Positions 6,482 through 12,706 of a stretch of DNA of 12,706 nt are shown here, in pieces. The notes under the pieces were generated by a model. That model did no database searches. It was not told the DNA's origin and was given only the letters and a program-made list of their open reading frames with translations. Source of the stretch: Bacteroidota bacterium. Lineage in GTDB: Bacteria > Bacteroidota > Ignavibacteria > Kapaibacteriales > UBA2268. Location of the stretch: the NCBI GenBank assembly GCA_027371665.1, contig DAHXMP010000019.1:1-12706 (forward strand), written 5' to 3'. How positions within the stretch are numbered: the stretch's first letter is position 1; each line of letters begins with the position of its first letter. The translations under genes were made by a program, and so were the position numbers.

Positions 6482-6514
6482 GACAGGCTCTTTGATAATG
6501 GGGGAACAAATAAT

Positions 6515-7093
6515 TCAGCCAATCGCTTTGACCACTTCCTCAGTCTTGCGGACTAAGCCGAGCCTCGGAAAAATGAACTTAATGGATGCTTCATGCTCTT
6601 CCTTCGAGCGGGCTGACATGGCATTCTCGGCAAAGACCTGGTTGTAGCCGTATTCAAATGCAAACCTTGCCGTGCTTTCCACACCATAGTTCGTCGAAAT
6701 ACCGCAAAGAATGATTGTGTCAATCCCACGCCTGCGGAGTTGGAGGTCGAGTTCTGTGCCGTAGAATGCACCCCATTGATGTTTCGTAATCAGGAAATCG
6801 CCGGGCTGAATGTTGAGCTGAGGCACGTATTCGCTCCATGAAGGGTCGTAGCCTGACCTTTGGAAAGAAATTTCTGCAATTGGATGAAGTGAGTCCTTGA
6901 AATCGGGCGATGGCGTTACACGCACTAAAAACACGGGCATATTATTCTTCCTGGCGGCTTCGAGAATCTTTGCCGTGTTTTCGATTACTGTATCTGCCGG
7001 ATGAGGCAGTGCGGGCATTCCCGTTATACCTTTTTGCAAATCAATGACGACAACGGCAGTTTTTTGAGTATTTATTTTCAGTTCGTTTGGCAT
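6515..7093 (-). CDS. Isochorismatase-family cysteine hydrolase
   Basis: A 192-residue protein with the full catalytic triad of the isochorismatase/nicotinamidase fold: D18 in VVVIDLQ, K104 in ITKHQWGAFYGTELD, and C130 in ILCGISTNYGVESTARFAFEYG. The family hydrolyses amides or vinyl ethers such as nicotinamide, N-carbamoyl compounds or isochorismate through a cysteine nucleophile. It lacks the histidine/aspartate zinc-site pattern I would expect of a true nicotinamidase, and no isochorismate pathway genes are nearby, so the substrate is open. The length is normal for the single-domain family and it should be cytoplasmic. It lies 78 bases downstream of the TVP38-type gene on the same strand and could be co-transcribed. 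The ATG at 7093 is preceded only by a weak purine stretch (GAGAAC). Confidence 0.9.
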   Translation of the reverse strand: MPNELKINTQKTAVVVIDLQKGITGMPALPHPADTVIENTAKILEAARKNNMPVFLVRVTPSPDFKDSLHPIAEISFQRSGYDPSWSEYVPQLNIQPGDFLITKHQWGAFYGTELDLQLRRRGIDTIILCGISTNYGVESTARFAFEYGYNQVFAENAMSARSKEEHEASIKFIFPRLGLVRKTEEVVKAIG

Positions 7094-7171
7094 AATGTTC
7101 TCAACAAAATACAGTCTGATAACACATTAAAGAAAAAATTATTGTTTCAAATTATACATGTACAAAAAAAA

Positions 7172-7876
7172 TTAATTTGATTTTCCTTCTCTTTTTCTGT
7201 GTAAATAATTTACTATTCTCTCCTGAAAAATCACGCCCAAAATAAAAAGTAAAACAGCTAAAGCCGAAACGACAATTACAGTTATGTAGTGGTGCCTCTG
7301 TAAGTTAGCCCCGATATAACATGAACCGAAAATTCCGGGGAATCTCGCAACGGTACACAATACGAGAAACCGCAAAGGCCTAATAGGTGTTAATCCCGCA
7401 ATGTAAGTCAGTGCGTCTTTTGGAATGCCGGGAATAAGAAATAGCACGAACATTATGATTTCGGCTTTAGGGCTGTTAATCAGGTATCCGAACTTTGCGA
7501 ATTTATCTTTTGGAATAAATACCTTGACAACAGAGTATCCAAGCAGCCTTGTCGAAAAAAAGACAATAACTATTCCAATGAAAATCCCTATTAATGTATA
7601 AATAGTACCGAATATAGTTCCATAAATATATCCTCCCGCAGCTTGTATTATTTCCCCAGGTATCAACACAATAATTACATGAATGACTTGAAACAAAATG
7701 TAAACAAGGATTCCGGCGATTCCAAATGAAGTAATATAATTTTTAAATCTTTCGAGATTGCCTATGAACCTGACAATATCAGGTGTGTAGCGGATAGTAA
7801 TGAATGCTACAACGGCAACGAAAATAAGAAAAACTAAAATTTTAAATTTCGGATACTTCGATTCTTTTCTTTCCAC
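7172..7876 (-). CDS. TVP38/TMEM64 (DedA-superfamily, VTT domain) membrane protein
   Basis: A 234-residue integral membrane protein. After a basic cytoplasmic N-terminus there is one helix (~11-28), then the VTT domain. It has the re-entrant segment with IPGEIIQAAGGYIYG (~72-86), the FLIPGIPKDALTYIAGLTPI loop (~147-165) and the RFPGIFGSCYIGANL motif (178-192), and ends in a basic tail (HRKREGKSN). DedA/TVP38 proteins are proposed lipid scramblases or proton-coupled transporters of the inner membrane; the exact substrate of the TVP38 branch is unsettled. The start is GTG (7874-7876), with AAGAAGG 10 bases upstream; no ATG is suitably placed. The gene is divergent from the ATP-grasp gene and precedes the hydrolase on the same strand. 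Confidence 0.9.
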   Translation of the reverse strand: MERKESKYPKFKILVFLIFVAVVAFITIRYTPDIVRFIGNLERFKNYITSFGIAGILVYILFQVIHVIIVLIPGEIIQAAGGYIYGTIFGTIYTLIGIFIGIVIVFFSTRLLGYSVVKVFIPKDKFAKFGYLINSPKAEIIMFVLFLIPGIPKDALTYIAGLTPIRPLRFLVLCTVARFPGIFGSCYIGANLQRHHYITVIVVSALAVLLFILGVIFQERIVNYLHRKREGKSN

Positions 7877-7934
7877 AAAACAAATACCTTCTTAATACAT
7901 TTGATTTAAATAAACTACCCTTGGATGAATTTTA

Positions 7935-7942
7935 CAAAATTA
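7935..7942 (-). promoter_or_regulatory. Possible -7 element TAATTTTG for the TVP38-type gene
   Basis: On the minus strand TAATTTTG matches the Bacteroidota -7 consensus TAnnTTTG, ~60 bases before the GTG start. No well-spaced TTTG -33 element is visible, and such a match is fairly likely by chance in ~250 AT-rich bases. Confidence 0.25.
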
Positions 7943-8113
7943 ACCGAATTATTTCATTTATTGAATTTTCTCATATTAAAAATCAAAAAAACATATATAA
8001 AAAATTATATACAATTATCAGATAAAAAATTTTAAAAAAATTACATTAATATTTGTATAAGTTCATATTTTTTATTATATCTGTAATTGAAATCTTTAAT
8101 AAAGTTCTATTGT

Positions 8114-8121
8114 TATCTTTG
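8114..8121 (+). promoter_or_regulatory. Possible -7 element TATCTTTG directly before the ATP-grasp gene
   Basis: TATCTTTG matches TAnnTTTG but ends only 8 bases before the ATG at 8130 and overlaps a GAGG ribosome binding motif (8121-8124). If real, the mRNA would be almost leaderless and lack that motif, so one of the two readings must be wrong. Confidence 0.25.
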
Positions 8122-8129
8122 AGGTCATT

Positions 8130-9137
8130 ATGAAAAAAATCGGATTTCTTTACGGAATTGAACAAACCTTTTCCCGGTCTGTTATTGAGAGTATCAACAA
8201 CCTTAATATCAAGGGTGTATCAGCAGAACTTATGAAAGTAGGAGCAACAAAAACTGAGGATATTTTTAAATATAAGGTTATCCTCGACAGGGCATCGCAT
8301 GAAGTTCCTTTCTACCGCTCTGTTCTTAAGCTGGCTTTTCTTAGAGGTGTAAAAATTGTTAATAACCCGTTCTTGTCGTTTGCTGACGACAATTTCTTTC
8401 ATGCCTCATTGGCTGAAAATATCAATATAAATGTCCCTAAGTCTGTGATATTGCCAAGCAAGGAGCATCCTCCCGGAACAAACTCCGAAACTATGAGAAA
8501 CATGGTTTTTCCTATTGATTGGGATGCAGTTTTCGAACATGTTGGTTTTCCGGCTTATATCAAACCAAACTTACTCAGTCCCTTTCATGATTCATACAAA
8601 GTGTATAATCCTTCGGAATTTTTCTCTGCATATGATTTGACGGGGAACAGGCCTATGCTGCTTCAGGAGAGTATTGAGTACGATACATATTACAAATGCT
8701 TTGTAATTGGAAAAAAACATGTCCGCGTGATGACTTATAATCCGATTAAGCCACACCAGCAAAGATACATTTCCCTTGAGTGGGGCATTGATGAAGAAAC
8801 CAGGAGAAGGTTGTCAGAGTTTAGCATTAAAATATGTGAAACATTCGGATTCGATTTTAATGCCATCGAATTTGCCGTTAAAGATAACGTACCTTATGCT
8901 GTGGAATTTATGAATCCCGCTGCTACCGCAGAACTATCAATTTTGCATGAGAAAAATTTTAACTGGATTGTTGAAAATACTGCTTCCTTCCTCATCGAAA
9001 AAGCTCTTGAAAGGAAAAAAACACCTTCTGCTCTGAATTGGAATGAATTGCTTTTAGATGCCAAAGCGGAAACAGGGAAGGTTGCTAAGAAAAGAAAAAG
9101 CATTAGGAAGAAAAGGTCAAAGATATTGTATAAATAA
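8130..9137 (+). CDS. ATP-grasp domain ligase, RimK-like, with basic C-terminal tail
   Basis: A 335-residue protein. Residues 1-~105 form a pre-ATP-grasp domain (KKIGFLYG at the start; ILDRASHEVPFYR and VNNPFLSFADDNFF at 51-90). The ATP-grasp domain follows: PAYIKPNLLSPF with phosphate-binding K145, the hinge LLQESIEYDTYYKCFVIG around Q179-E180, and the metal-binding end FNAIEFAVKD...YAVEFMNPAA with E247, E259 and N262. ATP-grasp enzymes join a carboxylate to an amine or thiol via an acyl phosphate, so a peptide or amino-acid ligase is expected, but neither substrate is identifiable. The last ~19 residues (VAKKRKSIRKKRSKILYK) are extremely basic and fall outside the catalytic fold, suggesting nucleic-acid, ribosome or membrane-surface binding. 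It stands alone, divergent from the TVP38-type gene and ~160 bases before gltX. Fold confident, reaction unknown. Confidence 0.88.
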   Translation: MKKIGFLYGIEQTFSRSVIESINNLNIKGVSAELMKVGATKTEDIFKYKVILDRASHEVPFYRSVLKLAFLRGVKIVNNPFLSFADDNFFHASLAENININVPKSVILPSKEHPPGTNSETMRNMVFPIDWDAVFEHVGFPAYIKPNLLSPFHDSYKVYNPSEFFSAYDLTGNRPMLLQESIEYDTYYKCFVIGKKHVRVMTYNPIKPHQQRYISLEWGIDEETRRRLSEFSIKICETFGFDFNAIEFAVKDNVPYAVEFMNPAATAELSILHEKNFNWIVENTASFLIEKALERKKTPSALNWNELLLDAKAETGKVAKKRKSIRKKRSKILYK

Positions 9138-9138
9138 T

Positions 9139-9191
9139 AAATCCTTTAATATTTTTTTGATATTCATCTAAATTTTTGGATTTGTTTTTTT
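9139..9191 (+). terminator. Weak terminator-like structure after the ATP-grasp gene
   Basis: AAATCC (9139-9144) can pair with GGATTT (9178-9183), enclosing a small AATAT/ATATT hairpin, and is followed by a run of seven T (9185-9191). The stem is short and the loop long, so this is tentative. Confidence 0.3.
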
Positions 9192-9300
9192 ATTAGAATA
9201 TTTACAATTGTTCCACTGAAATTATATCCAATGAAGTCGTGATTTTTTTACAATTTTGTAATTAAATGAAAATCATTGTTTATTATTTCTTTTTATATTT

Positions 9301-10749
9301 ATGTCAGTACGAGTAAGATTTGCACCCTCCCCGACCGGATTTTTACATGTCGGCGGATTAAGAACAGCTTTATATAATTTTTTATTTGCACGTCATAGCA
9401 ATGGCACATTTATTTTGAGAATTGAGGATACTGATAGAAGCCGATTTGTAGAAAATGCAGTTGAAAATCTTGTAAATTCTCTTAAATGGGCTGGAATCGA
9501 ATTTGACGAAGGTCCGGGTGTAGGCGGGAATTATGGTCCATATACTCAATCTGAAAGGCTCGATATTTATAAAAAGCATGCCGGTTTGCTTCACGATAAA
9601 GAAGCGGCTTATTATGCATTCGATACTCCCGAAGAAATTGATGAAATGAGAAAGAGAAAATCGGGTGATTCATTTCAGAAATATGACAGGCTTTCAATGA
9701 AAAATGAATTTACTTTGGGAAAAGATGAAACTGATAGGCTTTTAAGTTCAGGAGCACCATTTGTCTTTCGACTAAGGGTTCCGGATGAAAAAGAAATTAA
9801 ATTCAATGATATTATTCGTGGTGAAGTTGAAGTAAACAGCTCTGAAATTGATGACCAGGTATTAATGAAATCAGACGGCTATCCGACCTATCATTTAGCT
9901 AACGTCGTTGACGACCACCTAATGAGAATCACCCATGTAATAAGAGGGGAAGAATGGCTTCCTTCAACTCCCAAGCATGTAATATTGTATGACTCATTCG
10001 GCTGGGAAAAGCCTGAGTTTGCACATTTACCTCTTCTCCTGAATCCGGATAAATCTAAGCTAAGCAAGCGTCAGGGGAGTGTTGCTGTAGAAGATTTTGC
10101 TTCGGAAGGGTATTTCAGCGATGCATTTGTTAATTTCATTGCTTTGCTCGGCTGGAATCCAAGTTCTGACAGGGAGATATATTCAATCAATGAATTAATT
10201 GAAAGCTTTTCTCTTGAAAAAATTAATAAGGGTGGAGCAGTATTCGATAAGGCAAAACTCGAATGGATGAATTTTCAATATTTAAAAGACAAGCCTTCTT
10301 CAGAGTTAGCTGATTTGTTGAAACCGGTACTCGAATCAAAACGATATATCGGATTTTCATCCGATTATCTCGAAAAGGTGATAAATCTGTTTAAAGAGAG
10401 AATAAAATTCGTTAAAGATATTCCTGATATTGCCTGTTATATGTTTGAAGCACCAAAAGAATACGAAAAGGAATATTTTGAAAAGTATTGGAAGGAAAAT
10501 ACTGCAGTCTTAATTAAGGATTTGCTTCAGATGTATAAAGGCTGTACTGCTTTTGTCCATCAGGCACTTTATGAAATGACAAAAAGTTATATAGAAAATT
10601 CAGGGTTGAAACTAAAAGATATTGTTCACCCAATTCGTCTAATAATCACCGGTCAGTCGACCGGTGCCGGAATGTTCGAAACGATGGAAGTTCTCGGGAA
10701 AGAGGAATGTGTCAGCAGAATCGAACAATTCCTTAGAAATAGATTTTAA
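9301..10749 (+). CDS. gltX: Glutamyl-tRNA synthetase
   Basis: A 482-residue class I synthetase that charges tRNA-Glu (and tRNA-Gln too if non-discriminating) with glutamate in the cytoplasm. The N-terminal catalytic core shows RFAPSPTGFLHVGGLRTALYN with the HIGH-type HVGG at 16-19, then LRIEDTDRSR (39-48), GPYTQSERLDIY and the KMSKS-type KLSKR at 253-257 in PDKSKLSKRQGS. The C-terminal anticodon-binding part ends in the expected TGxSTGAGMFETMEVLGKEE segment. The cysteines of the zinc-binding insertion seen in E. coli GluRS are absent (YYAFDTPEEID in that place), as in many bacterial homologues. The length is standard. The ATG at 9301 begins exactly at the conserved MSVRVRFAPSPTG; no clear Shine-Dalgarno motif precedes it. 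A lipoprotein gene starts 2 bases after its stop, so they are probably co-transcribed. Confidence 0.98.
   Translation: MSVRVRFAPSPTGFLHVGGLRTALYNFLFARHSNGTFILRIEDTDRSRFVENAVENLVNSLKWAGIEFDEGPGVGGNYGPYTQSERLDIYKKHAGLLHDKEAAYYAFDTPEEIDEMRKRKSGDSFQKYDRLSMKNEFTLGKDETDRLLSSGAPFVFRLRVPDEKEIKFNDIIRGEVEVNSSEIDDQVLMKSDGYPTYHLANVVDDHLMRITHVIRGEEWLPSTPKHVILYDSFGWEKPEFAHLPLLLNPDKSKLSKRQGSVAVEDFASEGYFSDAFVNFIALLGWNPSSDREIYSINELIESFSLEKINKGGAVFDKAKLEWMNFQYLKDKPSSELADLLKPVLESKRYIGFSSDYLEKVINLFKERIKFVKDIPDIACYMFEAPKEYEKEYFEKYWKENTAVLIKDLLQMYKGCTAFVHQALYEMTKSYIENSGLKLKDIVHPIRLIITGQSTGAGMFETMEVLGKEECVSRIEQFLRNRF
10647..10666. repeat. Perfect GC-rich inverted repeat within the end of gltX
   Basis: CACCGGTC (10647-10654) pairs with GACCGGTG (10659-10666) across the loop AGTC. 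It encodes the conserved TGQSTGA segment of the synthetase, so coding constraint may explain it. It is unusually GC-rich for the neighbourhood and lies ~85 bases before the lipoprotein gene. Confidence 0.6.
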
Positions 10750-10751
10750 GA

Positions 10752-11249
10752 ATGTTTATATTTTTTTCAGTTATGAATATGGGTTTTGTAAAATTTTATA
10801 TTGCAGTCATTGTCTCAATTTTAATTCTATCTTCATGTGCACACCCACTTCCGGAGTGTTACAATAAATCAACAAAAAATGTAAGAATAAGATGGGGAAC
10901 AATGTATGTTTTATCAGGCAAGGAAAAAGGCTACCAGATTGATGCTGATGCTACACTTTGGAAAATGACATTGCCTCCAATGAGCAGGGATTATCAAAAA
11001 GAAAAATTATCTTATGTTGACCCAGTAAGGTATTGCCGTTTAACTAAAATGGTACTTGACACAATCCTTAAAATACAGGTATTGAACGAACCGGGTGACA
11101 GCATTAGATTTATTGAATATACTAATGTAGATAATGGAGCAGAAATGAGAGCTATGTGGAATCCTGATTTCAAAACAGCAAACAGCAACGGCTTCAGGAG
11201 CTTATATGATTCGCTCCAGCTTTTTTTAAAGTTTGAAAAAAACCCGTAA
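10752..11249 (+). CDS. Small lipoprotein of unknown function
   Basis: A 165-residue protein with a lipoprotein signal: a hydrophobic stretch YIAVIVSILILSS, then C29 (lipobox LSSC), so it should be lipid-anchored after cleavage. From the first ATG (10752) the n-region is oddly hydrophobic. Starting at M8 (10773) or M10 (10779) would give a more typical MN(M)GFVK leader, and no ribosome binding motif decides between them. The mature part has no domain I recognise. Visible features are SYVDPVRYC, an ILKIQVLNEPGDSIRFIEYTN segment that looks like a beta pair, and an MWNPDFKT...NGFRSLYDSL stretch. It follows gltX by 2 bases and precedes the response regulator by 47, so it may be expressed with either. 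Lipoprotein call fairly sure; function unknown. Confidence 0.8.
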   Translation: MFIFFSVMNMGFVKFYIAVIVSILILSSCAHPLPECYNKSTKNVRIRWGTMYVLSGKEKGYQIDADATLWKMTLPPMSRDYQKEKLSYVDPVRYCRLTKMVLDTILKIQVLNEPGDSIRFIEYTNVDNGAEMRAMWNPDFKTANSNGFRSLYDSLQLFLKFEKNP

Positions 11250-11296
11250 TATTGATATATTGCTTTTTCTTATTGAATGAAAACTTGATACTTTAA

Positions 11297-12703
11297 ATGA
11301 AAATTTTAATTGTTGACGATAATCCTGATTTTTGTTCTACAATTGCAGATATTGTCGGGACATTTGGATACGATACTCATGTTATTAATTCGCCGGAAGA
11401 AACCCTCGAATACCTTTCCAATTTTAATAGTAAAATATCCGTTATTTTGCTGGATATAGAGTTCGGTCAAAACACCAAAATGAACGGCATAGATGTACTT
11501 TCTTTCTGCAGATTACATTATCCTTCAATACCCGTTGTGATGATTTCCGGGAGAGGTACAATAGAGACTGCCGTGAAGGCAACCAAACTCGGAGCCCTGA
11601 ATTTTATCGAAAAAAGCATAATTAGCAAGGAGAAATTGAGAGAAGTGCTCAACAGTGCAATCGAAAAAATAGGTATCGAAGGAGAAGCAAGGGAGATTCA
11701 AAATTTTCTTAAGCATAATGATATAATAGGCAAGACAAAAGCAATGCTCGAAATCGGTGACAGCATTTTCAGGTTTGGAAAAACTGATTTGAATGTTCTG
11801 ATTTCGGGCGAAACAGGAACCGGAAAAAGACTTGTTGCTAAAGCCATACATGCAATAAGCCGCAGGAATAAATATGCATTTGTAACCGTTGATATTCCAA
11901 ATATACCACGAGAGCTTTTCCAAAGCGAACTTTTCGGCTATAATAAAGGCTCATTCACCGGGGCTTCAGACACTAAGAAAGGGCTGTTTCACCAGGCAAA
12001 TAAGGGAACCTTATTTCTGGATGAAATAGGAGACCTGTCACTCGAGCTGCAATCCAGCCTGTTTATACCAATTGAAGAGAAGTCAGTAAGAAGAATTGGT
12101 TCGACTGAAAGTGAAGAACTGGATGTCAGGTTTATCTCTGCAACCGATAAGGATCTTCTCTACGCTATGAAGGAATCGAAGTTCAGGGAACAGCTTTACC
12201 ACAGGCTCCGTGAGTGTGAGATTCATATCCCCCCCCTAAGGGAACGCAGGGAAGATATTCCCGATATGGTTAATTATTTTACTCAAAAACATAACGAAGA
12301 ATTCGATGAAGAAAAGTTTTTTTCTCCTTCTACTTTAGAGTTTCTTCAAGATTACGATTGGCCCGGGAATGTCAGGGAACTCTCGAGCACCGTTAAGGTT
12401 GCTTTGCAAACTGCTGCCTCAGAGCAAATAGAAATTTCTGACATTCATAAAATTTTATCGACATCCGGTATTAAGGATAAAGCTGCTTCAACCCGGGACA
12501 GTTTCCTGTCTCAGAGCGGTACTCTTAAGGAAGACCTGGCATTGCTCGATAAAAAGAAAATTGAAGCAACTCTTGAAAAGTGCAACGGCAACGTCAGTAA
12601 ATCTGCCGCCATGCTTGGTATCAGCAGGGAGACTCTGCATAATAAAATAAGGAAATACGAAATAAATACTCAATTATTCAGGGGAAAAAAATCGAATAAA
12701 TGA
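11297..12703 (+). CDS. NtrC-family sigma-54-dependent response regulator
   Basis: A 468-residue protein with three domains in the standard order. The receiver (1-~120) has acidic residues D7/D8, phospho-acceptor D53 in LLDIEF, S84 and K106. The AAA+ activator domain (~142-370) has Walker A GETGTGK (171-177), the sigma-54 contact loop as GSFTGA (218-223, Ser in place of the usual Ala, with the essential Thr kept), Walker B TLFLDEIG (238-245), the FREQLYHRL arginine-finger region (297-305) and the WPGNVREL sensor 2 (355-362). The Fis-type helix-turn-helix is at ~421-454 (NVSKSAAMLGISRETLHNKIRKY). When phosphorylated by a histidine kinase it should drive sigma-54 promoters. No kinase is visible, though a gene may begin at its stop codon. 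I saw no clear sigma-54 promoter in the window's spacers. All motifs are intact. Confidence 0.96.
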   Translation: MKILIVDDNPDFCSTIADIVGTFGYDTHVINSPEETLEYLSNFNSKISVILLDIEFGQNTKMNGIDVLSFCRLHYPSIPVVMISGRGTIETAVKATKLGALNFIEKSIISKEKLREVLNSAIEKIGIEGEAREIQNFLKHNDIIGKTKAMLEIGDSIFRFGKTDLNVLISGETGTGKRLVAKAIHAISRRNKYAFVTVDIPNIPRELFQSELFGYNKGSFTGASDTKKGLFHQANKGTLFLDEIGDLSLELQSSLFIPIEEKSVRRIGSTESEELDVRFISATDKDLLYAMKESKFREQLYHRLRECEIHIPPLRERREDIPDMVNYFTQKHNEEFDEEKFFSPSTLEFLQDYDWPGNVRELSSTVKVALQTAASEQIEISDIHKILSTSGIKDKAASTRDSFLSQSGTLKEDLALLDKKKIEATLEKCNGNVSKSAAMLGISRETLHNKIRKYEINTQLFRGKKSNK

Positions 12704-12706
12704 GTG
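12700..12706 (+). CDS. Possible start of a following gene (cut by window end)
   Basis: The stop of the response regulator sits in ATGA, so an ATG at 12700 overlaps it by four bases in the way typical of translationally coupled genes. Only two codons are visible. If real, a partner histidine kinase would be a natural candidate, but nothing here shows that. Confidence 0.25.

Noticed and set aside
10664..10867. 67-residue frame overlapping the end of gltX and the lipoprotein
   Set aside because: It is out of frame with both supported genes and has no protein features.
11250..11296. Sigma-54 promoter before the regulator or elsewhere in the spacers
   Set aside because: No GG-N10-GC element with the TGGCAC/TTGC context was found by eye in the intergenic regions.
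11525..11923. 132-residue minus-strand open frame
   Set aside because: It is antisense to the receiver and AAA+ domains of the regulator and is not protein-like.

Overview
The window looks like chromosome from an AT-rich bacterium of the Bacteroidota/Ignavibacteriota/Kapabacteria (FCB) group. The main evidence is three proteins in the first 4.1 kb that end in the same type of C-terminal domain: a PNPAT-[DA]-[YF]-IELP start, an IYSSxG strand, an IDISxLxxGIYF strand and a terminal KFVKI. This is the type A sorting domain of the type IX secretion system (T9SS), which is confined to this group. Several genes have clear GGAG-type ribosome binding sites, which are uncommon in classical Bacteroidia, so a lineage outside Bacteroidia is possible. 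I cannot name the species.

Region by region: bases 1-2187 hold three closely spaced plus-strand genes with 18-base gaps, probably one transcript. They are the 3' end of a T9SS cargo protein, a secreted beta-helix protein with a T9SS tail, and a four-helix membrane protein with regularly placed histidines. After an AT-rich spacer of about 345 bases with hairpins and a short direct repeat comes a second T9SS cargo. It is built from about 13 tandem repeats of about 29 residues and ends at a strong hairpin. Next is an MFS exporter (4185-5492), then a low-GC spacer leading to a small type II toxin-antitoxin pair (5871-6312) whose toxin probably starts at TTG.

On the minus strand, a TVP38/DedA-type membrane protein (7172-7876) lies upstream of an isochorismatase-fold hydrolase (6515-7093). 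Divergent from them is an ATP-grasp ligase with a very basic tail (8130-9137). The right-hand end is a plus-strand run: glutamyl-tRNA synthetase (gltX), a small lipoprotein 2 bases behind it, and an NtrC-type sigma-54 response regulator. The regulator's stop codon overlaps a possible ATG of a next gene at the window edge.

Functionally this is a mixed chromosomal segment rather than one pathway: surface/secreted proteins, transport, a toxin-antitoxin module, a housekeeping synthetase and a regulator. I found no CRISPR array, insertion sequence, phage gene, tRNA or rRNA. No gene set here convincingly forms a new multi-gene system. The least explained items are the 29-residue-repeat T9SS cargo family, the ATP-grasp protein, the histidine-bearing four-helix protein and the small lipoprotein.
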